From positions 1-7,995 of the forward strand of contig JABMRL010000043.1 in the NCBI GenBank assembly GCA_013202615.1: a DNA stretch of 7,995 nucleotides, in the 5' to 3' direction. The translations under genes and the position numbers were made by a program. This document shows positions 1-5,168 of this stretch, in pieces. How positions within the stretch are numbered: the first letter of the stretch is position 1; each line of letters starts with the position of its first letter. Under the pieces are notes generated by a model. That model was not told where the DNA came from. It searched no databases and saw nothing but the letters and a program-made list of their open reading frames with translations. Origin of the DNA: Dehalococcoidia bacterium. Lineage in GTDB: Bacteria; Chloroflexota; Dehalococcoidia; Dehalococcoidales; RBG-16-60-22.

Positions 1-356
1 CCGCGTTCACCTTCCGGCGGGTATTTAACCGCTCTGACGGCGGCTTCGGCGTCCTTTTTGGTGTTGCAGTGGGGAAAGATGATGCCCATGGCGCCGGAAT
101 CCAGAAGGCGGTCTGCATAGCCGGTGTCATAGCTGGACACGCGTACCAGAGGAGTCAGCCCGGCAACCTCCGCCGCCCGGAACATATCCTGGCATGACTC
201 CACGCTGGAAGGCCCGTGCTCAAGGTCGAAGTAGACGAAATCGAGGCCAAGGCCGGCCAGGCTTTCCACGATGGTAGAGGAAGTGAAATCCAGTCGGATG
301 CCGATGGCTGTTTTACCTGCCTTGAGCTTCGCCTTGGTGGCGTTTTTCATTATCAC
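1..356 (-). CDS. HpcH/HpaI-family aldolase, N-terminal part (runs off left edge)
   Basis: Class II (metal-dependent) aldolase of the HpcH/HpaI family, which cleaves or forms 4-hydroxy-2-oxo acids to give pyruvate plus an aldehyde, in the cytoplasm. Only about 118 of the usual 250-260 residues are inside the window. Counting from the ATG at 350, the sequence FDLEHGP places Asp42 and His45, and LVRVSS places Arg70, the same positions as the catalytic residues of E. coli HpaI; YPPEGERG matches the conserved YPPxGxRG segment. The metal ligands lie beyond the edge. I chose the in-frame GTG at 356 as start because the ribosome-binding site AAGGAGGAG (365-373) is 8 nt from it but 14 nt from the ATG at 350. 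It begins 19 nt after the stop of the dehydrogenase gene and is probably co-transcribed with it. The family is clear; the substrate is unknown. Confidence 0.9.
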   Translation of the reverse strand, partial: MIMKNATKAKLKAGKTAIGIRLDFTSSTIVESLAGLGLDFVYFDLEHGPSSVESCQDMFRAAEVAGLTPLVRVSSYDTGYADRLLDSGAMGIIFPHCNTKKDAEAAVRAVKYPPEGER

Positions 357-364
357 TCTCTGTA

Positions 365-373
365 CTCCTCCTT
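365..373 (-). promoter_or_regulatory. Strong ribosome-binding site of the aldolase gene
   Basis: AAGGAGGAG on the minus strand, three bases past the TAG stop of the upstream dehydrogenase gene. It is 8 nt from the GTG at 356 and 14 nt from the ATG at 350, which favours the GTG. Confidence 0.7.
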
Positions 374-375
374 GG

Positions 376-1395
376 CTAATCGCTGCAATCCAGCAGTACT
401 TTCATAAAGTTGGCCCCGCGTTCAATCTCTTCAAAGGTCTCCTGTGTCCTTTCCAGTGGGCGCACGTCGGAAATCAATCTTTCCCAGGGAACGGCCTTTG
501 CCGCTACCAGTGGAATAGCAGTCTCGAAGTCCACCGCATCATACAGTCTGACGCCGCGGACCTGCAGCTCCCGCCACATTATCCGGCCCAGGTCAACCGG
601 TGCCGGCTCAGCAAAGATGCCGACGATGACAATCCGGCCTCTTGACCGGGCTGGCCTGGTCATCATCTCCGCCCCGGGTGCCAGCCCGGTTACCTCGAAG
701 ACAACATCGGCACCGGCGCCGCCGGTTTTCTCCGATACATAGGCTGGAAGGTCGGTCTCCTTTGGATTGACCACCTCCATACCGAATTCCTGGGCAATGT
801 TGATGCGAAACGGGTTTATTTCAGAGATGAGGACGCGGGCTCCTTTCAGTTTGGACTCCAGCGCTACCATGATGCCGATAGGTCCGGCGCCGATGACGAC
901 CACATAATCTTCCCCGGTAACCTGTCCAATACGGAGGGCGTGTGCGCCCACCGCCGCCGGTTCAATCACCGCTGCCAGCTTGAGGTCGATATCATCCGGC
1001 AGGCGGTGCAGTGTTTCCGCCGGCACCGTCCAGCTGCCCTGGAAACAACCCGGCGTGTCCACGCCGAGCACGTTAATCTGATGGCAGACGGTGTAGTGAC
1101 CTGCTTCGCAGGCCGGGCACCGGCCACAGGGAATCAGCGGCCTGACAATCACTTTATCACCGGCCTTGAATTCGGTGACGCCTTCCCCGACTTCGGCAAC
1201 CGTGCCGGACATTTCGTGGCCGATAACCTGCGGCATCTTGATGCGGTGGTCCATATGCCCCATATAGATGTGGACATCCGTGCCGCATATGCCGCCGTAG
1301 GCGATATTTATTCTGACCTCTCCGGTCTTGGGCGGCAGGGGTGGGGAATCGTCAACGCGGAAGCTCTTATTTCCCAGATAAAATGCACCTCTCAT
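376..1395 (-). CDS. Zinc-dependent medium-chain alcohol/polyol dehydrogenase
   Basis: 339-residue medium-chain dehydrogenase/reductase, the usual length for the threonine, sorbitol and butanediol dehydrogenase groups. It oxidises a secondary alcohol with NAD in the cytoplasm. Visible motifs: catalytic zinc ligands Cys37 (GGICGTD) and His60-Glu61 (GHEMSG), with Glu145 in VIEPAAVGAHA; the structural zinc lobe with Cys90, 93, 96 and 104; and the Rossmann glycine motif GAGPIG at 169-174. The acidic Glu192 at the end of the second beta strand suggests NAD rather than NADP. The frame stays open upstream to 1560, but I chose the ATG at 1395: GAGGTGG lies 5 nt before it, the family N-terminus begins there (MRGAFYLG), and a promoter-like element sits inside the longer frame. 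It precedes the HpcH/HpaI aldolase in an operon, which suggests consecutive steps on a hydroxylated acid or sugar-acid substrate. The exact substrate cannot be read. Confidence 0.93.
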   Translation of the reverse strand: MRGAFYLGNKSFRVDDSPPLPPKTGEVRINIAYGGICGTDVHIYMGHMDHRIKMPQVIGHEMSGTVAEVGEGVTEFKAGDKVIVRPLIPCGRCPACEAGHYTVCHQINVLGVDTPGCFQGSWTVPAETLHRLPDDIDLKLAAVIEPAAVGAHALRIGQVTGEDYVVVIGAGPIGIMVALESKLKGARVLISEINPFRINIAQEFGMEVVNPKETDLPAYVSEKTGGAGADVVFEVTGLAPGAEMMTRPARSRGRIVIVGIFAEPAPVDLGRIMWRELQVRGVRLYDAVDFETAIPLVAAKAVPWERLISDVRPLERTQETFEEIERGANFMKVLLDCSD

Positions 1396-1400
1396 AGCTG

Positions 1401-1407
1401 CCACCTC
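1401..1407 (-). promoter_or_regulatory. Ribosome-binding site fixing the dehydrogenase start
   Basis: GAGGTGG on the minus strand, 5 nt upstream of the ATG at 1395. It decides between this start and an open N-terminal extension of 55 residues. Confidence 0.65.
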
Positions 1408-1455
1408 GAATAAAAATTTATGTATAATATCACTAAAGGGCTGATTATCGTGGGT

Positions 1456-1485
1456 AGTATACCACACAAGACATAATAATATTAA
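1456..1485 (-). promoter_or_regulatory. Probable promoter of the dehydrogenase-aldolase operon
   Basis: Minus strand: an extended -10 TGGTATACT (1456-1464, TG-n-TATACT) with a weak -35-like TTAATA (1480-1485) at 18 nt spacing. The expected start near 1449 gives a leader of roughly 55 nt to the ATG at 1395. It lies inside the over-long reading frame, which supports the shorter protein. Confidence 0.5.
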
Positions 1486-1547
1486 ATTGCCGGTCAGCTT
1501 TGAATAACTGAAAATTGGCGTCTTTATGATAATACTGGCCAAGAAGG

Positions 1548-1556
1548 TGGTATAAT
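1548..1556 (+). promoter_or_regulatory. Extended -10 promoter of the pilin-like operon
   Basis: TGGTATAAT is a perfect extended -10 element (TG-n-TATAAT). No good -35 lies 16-18 nt upstream, as is common for extended -10 promoters. Transcription would start near 1563, leaving about 37 nt to the GTG at 1600. Confidence 0.55.
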
Positions 1557-1599
1557 TCATAAAAGTAGACTAGTAATGTGCTATTGGGTTAAATAACCA

Positions 1600-2028
1600 G
1601 TGAACAGACGGTTTATTTTTAAAAAAAGGTATTGTCTGTTTGGTTCAGCCAAAGGATTTAGTCTGCTGGAGGTTCTGGTAGCTGTCGGGATACTTGGCTT
1701 CATAGGTGTTACCGTATTGCAGGCACTGGACACCGGCTACCGGTCGGCGCGAACTCTTGATGAGAAGGTGACCGCCAGGACCCTGATTTCTTCTCACATG
1801 GAAACCATCAAGCAGCTTCCCTATGCGGCAAACTATCCGAATGCGGGTGAAAATATCACCATTCCAAAGCAATACAGCGTCATGGTCAGCACCGAGTGCA
1901 CCGATGATGATACCACGTATCAGGCTTGTACCGGCAACGAGACATTACAGAGGATAATGGTCTCCGTACTGAGAGAAGGAAGACCGGTGCTGAGAATATG
2001 CACCTTCAGGACACCAAGATATGAGTAG
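1600..2028 (+). CDS. Type IV prepilin-like minor pseudopilin (PilV/GspI-like)
   Basis: 142-residue membrane-anchored pilin-like protein. A basic 19-residue leader ends in AKG and is followed by FSLLEVLVAVGILGF, the classic prepilin peptidase site (cut after Gly19), with Phe at +1 and Glu at +5 (Glu24) and a hydrophobic helix to about residue 40. The rest is a short globular domain with two cysteines (Cys100, Cys110) that could form a disulfide. Role by family: minor pilin or pseudopilin that primes assembly of a type IV pilus or type II-like secretion pseudopilus. The start is a GTG with no convincing ribosome-binding site; an in-frame TAA at 1594 excludes anything longer and no ATG occurs before residue 67. 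It is first of three overlapping genes in PilV-PilW-PilX or GspI-GspJ-GspK order. The prepilin assignment is firm; the subtype rests mainly on gene order and LLEVLVA. Confidence 0.85.
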   Translation: MNRRFIFKKRYCLFGSAKGFSLLEVLVAVGILGFIGVTVLQALDTGYRSARTLDEKVTARTLISSHMETIKQLPYAANYPNAGENITIPKQYSVMVSTECTDDDTTYQACTGNETLQRIMVSVLREGRPVLRICTFRTPRYE

Positions 2029-2524
2029 ACAGAAAGGGTTCACACTGCTTGAGATATTGCTAGTTCTGGTTATAGGCGGTGCCGCTCTGACTACCGCGTC
2101 TGCAGCCTACTTCCAGCTGATGTGGGGCAACGGCCGGATAAGAAGCGCTGTCATATCAGGTATGGACGCGAATAATGCCGCTCTGGCCATCCAGAAAGAC
2201 CTGGTGATGACTCAATCCAGTAATTTAACTGATGGAGACCCCACCCCGCAGAATTCGGTCACTTTCAGCTGGATTGATTATACCGGGTTCGAATCCTCGA
2301 ACTATTCATCACATTCCAGCAGCTACAGCCTGGCTGGAACCACCCTTTGGCGTATCTATGATGGCGCCTCGGAAATCGTGGGCAGAAAAATAACGTACCT
2401 TGGTTTTACCCAGCAGGACAGGGTTATAAACGTGGTCATCACTTCGACCGAGGCCGGGCCACCGGAGACTGACAAGACCGTTGAGTTCAACGTATTAACA
2501 CGTGCCGAGGAGGTTGCAGAATGA
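2021..2524 (+). CDS. Type IV prepilin-like minor pseudopilin (PilW/GspJ-like)
   Basis: 167-residue prepilin-like protein. The short leader MSRQKG is followed by FTLLEILLVLVIGGAA: cleavage expected after Gly6, Phe at +1, Glu at +5 (Glu11), hydrophobic helix to about residue 29. The mature domain has a Ser/Tyr-rich stretch around residues 89-105 and then beta-rich sequence, as in GspJ/PilW proteins, where a long helix is followed by a beta sandwich. The start codon overlaps the end of the preceding gene by 8 nt, with AGGA 9 nt upstream, so translation is probably coupled. It ends in an ATGA overlap with the next gene. It probably forms the middle subunit of a tip complex with its two neighbours. 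PilW versus GspJ cannot be separated without structural comparison. Confidence 0.85.
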   Translation: MSRQKGFTLLEILLVLVIGGAALTTASAAYFQLMWGNGRIRSAVISGMDANNAALAIQKDLVMTQSSNLTDGDPTPQNSVTFSWIDYTGFESSNYSSHSSSYSLAGTTLWRIYDGASEIVGRKITYLGFTQQDRVINVVITSTEAGPPETDKTVEFNVLTRAEEVAE

Positions 2525-3915
2525 GGGGAAAGGAGACCGGGCAAGCACTGCTCCTGGTCCTGGTGCTTCTGGCGATAGCGCCCATTATGGTCGTCCAGCT
2601 ACTGGGGCTTACCGGGACAACGCTCAAGAGCACCGATACCGTCAGCAGGCAGACGACACAGATATATGCGGCGGATGGCGCCACAGAGTATATAATGTGG
2701 AAACTACTTCATAAAGATTGGGCTTCAAGCTTCACCGAGGACGGGCAGGAGGGATACTTATCTATTCAAAACTGCGGCATCACGGTAAATGCCACGATAA
2801 TAATGCGGGCCGTTCCCGGCGAGGGAGGAGTGACGCTGGCAACAGATGACGTAATCCAGCCGCTCAAGAGCGTCGTGCCCTCCGCGCACGAAGCCGGACC
2901 ACCGACCACTTATGAATATACCATTATACTCGAACAGTTAAGCGATAATAACACGCAGGGGCTGGATGTTATCTATGACATTCTGCCCAGGGACTTCGTT
3001 GATGACGATTACGTGACAGGCAGCAGCAAGGTAAGTATAGACGGCGGTCCCCCGGTCCCGGTGGACGACCCGGACATTTTCAAAGCACAGAACTGGATAC
3101 TGCAGTGGCCGGCGTCCGGCAACTTCTCGTCCGACCCAGGCAATCCCAATTACTTTAACGGCATAAGGGACTTCAACGTCCGGCAGGTCAAAGAACTAAC
3201 CTTCAGCATGCAGGCTTCGCTCACAGATGATGAAGTCCATTGCAACTGGGTGGTGCTGAAACCCTGGAATACCGTCAGCGGGCCACAGGCGCCGATTTCC
3301 GTGGGCAGCCCCAGCAATCCCGGAGTTTGCTCGGATGACGTTAACGCCATTGAAGTTGTCATCGAGCCTGACCCGGAGATTATCGCTCCCGGCGTGACGA
3401 CCAATATCACGTACGATGTCCACATCACCAATCGCTACGGGGCTACCGTGTCCGTTGAGAAGATTATCAACTTTCTACCGCCCGAGTTTATATACATCGG
3501 CCCTACCAGCAACCTGACCACGGCAGACCCGCAGGGGACGGAAAGCACGGTGAATATAAACGGCGTAGACCGGTACCGGCTGGAGTGGGGGACCGTCGAA
3601 TTCGGTGGCGGGGATATAAGTCTTGGTTCAGATGAGACGATTACGCTAACCTTCGGGGCGCAGGCGACCAAGAATGTATCGGGCAGCTACTACAACGAGG
3701 TCTCCGTAATCCTGAAGGAGACCGGCGTCGGTTTTTTCCCCTTTGACGCAATTGGTCTCACTCCGGGCGAGTATTCCAGCACCTACAGCTGGACCCAGGG
3801 CGCCGTAACCGTGCCTACATTTGATACGCGAACGGAAGCAGGGCAGATCGTGCTTGATTCCAATCTGTCGACGATTCTCGGCGGTATTTCCATAAGCTCC
3901 TACCAGTTCAGATAG
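2521..3915 (+). CDS. PilX/GspK-like pilus-tip protein with two DUF11-like beta modules
   Basis: 464-residue surface protein. The N-terminus has a charged MRGKETG, then the hydrophobic helix QALLLVLVLLAIAPIMVVQL (8-27) and a helical region with the QIYAADGATEYIMWKL signature (47-62) typical of PilX-type N-termini. The position that would be +5 after Gly7 is Leu, not Glu, as in the tip subunit GspK. The ectodomain holds two related modules: residues 131-235 with DILPRDF, WILQW and LTFSMQA, and 297-396 with NFLPPEF, YRLEWG and LTFGAQA. These resemble the DUF11-type domain of bacterial surface proteins. Cys85, Cys241 and Cys270 are the only cysteines outside the anchor region. The start ATG overlaps the previous stop (ATGA), so the gene is translationally coupled. 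GspK/PilX proteins are usually about 200-330 residues, so this one is enlarged. Likely exposed at the pilus tip or cell surface, possibly as an adhesin; that function is inferred. Confidence 0.75.
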   Translation: MRGKETGQALLLVLVLLAIAPIMVVQLLGLTGTTLKSTDTVSRQTTQIYAADGATEYIMWKLLHKDWASSFTEDGQEGYLSIQNCGITVNATIIMRAVPGEGGVTLATDDVIQPLKSVVPSAHEAGPPTTYEYTIILEQLSDNNTQGLDVIYDILPRDFVDDDYVTGSSKVSIDGGPPVPVDDPDIFKAQNWILQWPASGNFSSDPGNPNYFNGIRDFNVRQVKELTFSMQASLTDDEVHCNWVVLKPWNTVSGPQAPISVGSPSNPGVCSDDVNAIEVVIEPDPEIIAPGVTTNITYDVHITNRYGATVSVEKIINFLPPEFIYIGPTSNLTTADPQGTESTVNINGVDRYRLEWGTVEFGGGDISLGSDETITLTFGAQATKNVSGSYYNEVSVILKETGVGFFPFDAIGLTPGEYSSTYSWTQGAVTVPTFDTRTEAGQIVLDSNLSTILGGISISSYQFR

Positions 3916-3974
3916 GTTATTAACATATGGCCAACCGTCACGCATGATTCGCCCCGGTAATATTTGAGATTATT

Positions 3975-4475
3975 ATGGTGAAAAGCCGCCGGCAACTATT
4001 ATACTGGTCATCCCTTGTCCTGATATCGGCGGTCATCATATTTATCTGGTTTGCCGTCGGCTTATATTTATCCGGATATCGCCTTATCAGCGTTCACGGT
4101 ACCAGCTCGGAGATAGACCTCTATGACGGCGATGCCCTGCTATCAAGGTATCATTCACCTTCCGAGATACAGCGCGGCAATATAATCGCCATTGAATCCC
4201 CGGACGAAGGCTGGAAATTCTATCTGGTTGAGGCCATTGTACCGCTTGCGGAGGAGGGTTTGCTCTTAAGAACCATCAGCGGCTGCGACCGCTGCCCGGA
4301 GTGGTGGATAGTCGGCAATAATGATAGAATCCTGGTTTCTCAAGCACAGTTCAGTAATGCGGGTTACTTTCTGGATATTTTCGGCAGTTCAATAGGGATA
4401 GCCTTTATCGCTACGCTTGTGGCAATCCTTGCGATTGCCGCGTGGGTTCTTAGGTCAAAAAAGCGTCTTGAGTAA
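3975..4475 (+). CDS. Two-helix membrane protein, signal-peptidase-like (S26/SipW style)
   Basis: 166-residue protein with an N-terminal membrane helix (about 10-33), an extracytoplasmic domain and a C-terminal helix (about 137-159) followed by the basic tail RSKKRLE. This architecture and length match SipW/archaeal-type signal peptidases. Residues 44-53 (SSEIDLYDGD) align column by column with the family's catalytic SMEPTIYVGD-type box, keeping Ser, Glu, Gly and Asp but losing Met and Pro. Next comes QRGNIIAI (66-73), like the conserved GDIIxF strand. The expected His-Arg or Lys general base is not visible: the equivalent stretch reads FYLVEAIV. Cys104 and Cys107 form a CDRC pair. It lies 59 nt after the pilin-like gene on the same strand and could be read through from it. 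The start ATG has only a weak GAG upstream; the adjacent GTG at 3978 is an alternative. It may be a degenerate peptidase or a non-catalytic relative; moderate to low certainty. Confidence 0.5.
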   Translation: MVKSRRQLLYWSSLVLISAVIIFIWFAVGLYLSGYRLISVHGTSSEIDLYDGDALLSRYHSPSEIQRGNIIAIESPDEGWKFYLVEAIVPLAEEGLLLRTISGCDRCPEWWIVGNNDRILVSQAQFSNAGYFLDIFGSSIGIAFIATLVAILAIAAWVLRSKKRLE

Positions 4476-4549
4476 TCAGCCATGTCTTGGCCGGCTCCGT
4501 AAGATATACTACCGGTTATTTTGCTGACGGGCTGACCCTTGGCGGCGGG

Positions 4550-5026
4550 TCACGGCGGCTCCGTGCTGGCGAGGTCGCAGGTGGTGGCGGCGGTCAACCG
4601 GGCGATATCTGACGTCTTCAGTTTTACCAGCTTGGACCTGGCGCCGCCGCCGCACCAGACGCAGTCACAGCGCATAACTCTTCGGTCAATGTAGACCGGT
4701 ATTCGCCTTCTGTGGCCCACTGGAGGGATGCCTCCGGTGGGGTAACCGGTGGCGGCCCTGGCGGCAACATCGGAAGCCAGTCGCACTGACTTCGAACCGG
4801 AGCCGCGTTCCAGTTTGTGGCGGCTTACGTCAGTATCCGCAAGCACTACCGCCAGCAGGGGCCTGTCATCCTGGTCGATGAAAACAATGGACTTGACAAT
4901 TTCACCAATAGACAGGCCGCTGGCCTCGGCGGCCTCGGCGGCGTGATGGGTGGTTTTCTTTTTCAAAAATTCGAATTCAATCCTGTTGCCGACCAAGAAG
5001 GCGGTCAGGTTCATCAGACTGCCCAT
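4550..5026 (-). CDS. YbaK/ProX-type aminoacyl-tRNA deacylase
   Basis: About 158 residues, the normal length for the YbaK/EbsC family, which hydrolyses mischarged tRNA (for example Cys-tRNA-Pro) in the cytoplasm as a trans-editing factor. The family shows in KSIVFIDQDDRPLLAVV with Lys45 at the position of the key lysine of E. coli YbaK, in ATGYPTGGIPPVGH (92-105) lining the substrate pocket, and in VWCGGGARSKLVKL near the C-terminus. The frame is open to a TTG at 5101, but a -35/-10 pair for this strand (5035-5063) lies within that extension, so I use the ATG at 5026. The ATG at 5014 is equally compatible and matches the E. coli N-terminus. Neither has a good ribosome-binding site, and 5026 would be almost leaderless. 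A CDCVWC cluster (residues 120-125) is unusual. It appears monocistronic; which tRNA it edits cannot be told. Confidence 0.88.
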   Translation of the reverse strand: MGSLMNLTAFLVGNRIEFEFLKKKTTHHAAEAAEASGLSIGEIVKSIVFIDQDDRPLLAVVLADTDVSRHKLERGSGSKSVRLASDVAARAATGYPTGGIPPVGHRRRIPVYIDRRVMRCDCVWCGGGARSKLVKLKTSDIARLTAATTCDLASTEPP

Positions 5027-5034
5027 AGCCAGCA

Positions 5035-5063
5035 ATTCTACACAGTAGAGGCGATTTTTGCAA
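5035..5063 (-). promoter_or_regulatory. Probable promoter of the YbaK-type gene
   Basis: Minus strand: TTGCAA (5058-5063), 17 nt spacer, TAGAAT (5035-5040). Transcription would start about 7 nt downstream near 5028, right at the ATG at 5026, suggesting a leaderless or very short-leader message. Confidence 0.5.
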
Positions 5064-5094
5064 TACATTTCCGGGCTGTGTAACTCGCCCGTGC

Positions 5095-5123
5095 TTGACA
5101 AAATAAGCGAGGCTCACTAAACT
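5095..5123 (+). promoter_or_regulatory. Sigma70-type promoter of the hydantoinase gene
   Basis: A perfect -35 TTGACA (5095-5100), exactly 17 nt spacer, and -10 TAAACT (5118-5123, 4 of 6 consensus bases). Transcription would start near 5130, leaving a leader of about 39 nt that contains the ribosome-binding site. Confidence 0.65.
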
Positions 5124-5153
5124 GCGCTTACCCGATTCTTTTATTAGCAGTTC

Positions 5154-5162
5154 AAAGGAGGT
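5154..5162 (+). promoter_or_regulatory. Strong ribosome-binding site of the hydantoinase gene
   Basis: AAAGGAGGT, near-perfect anti-16S complement, 6 nt before the ATG at 5169. It implies high translation and fixes the start. Confidence 0.8.
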
Positions 5163-5168
5163 AATCCG

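Noticed and set aside
216..742. Plus-strand open frames at 216-407, 271-645 and 410-742
   Set aside because: They are antisense to the aldolase and dehydrogenase genes; both real genes have intact active-site motifs on the minus strand.
940..1413. Plus-strand open frame of 157 codons
   Set aside because: It lies fully antisense to the dehydrogenase coding region and its translation shows no recognisable domain.
1396..1560. N-terminal extension of 55 residues on the zinc-dependent dehydrogenase
   Set aside because: The family N-terminus starts at the ATG at 1395, which has a good ribosome-binding site, and an extended -10 promoter lies within the extension.
1587..1598. Small palindrome GGTTA-AA-TAACC just before the first pilin-like gene
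   Set aside because: Only 5-bp arms in AT-rich sequence; too short to call an operator or a translation-control hairpin.
4533..4552. Possible terminator hairpin TGACCC/GGGTCA
   Set aside because: The stem is only 6 bp with an 8-nt loop, overlaps the stop codon of the YbaK-type gene and has no T-run on either strand.
5027..5101. Longer YbaK-type protein from the TTG at 5101
   Set aside because: It would need a start upstream of the likely promoter at 5035-5063, adds residues absent from the family, and overlaps the -35 box of the hydantoinase promoter.
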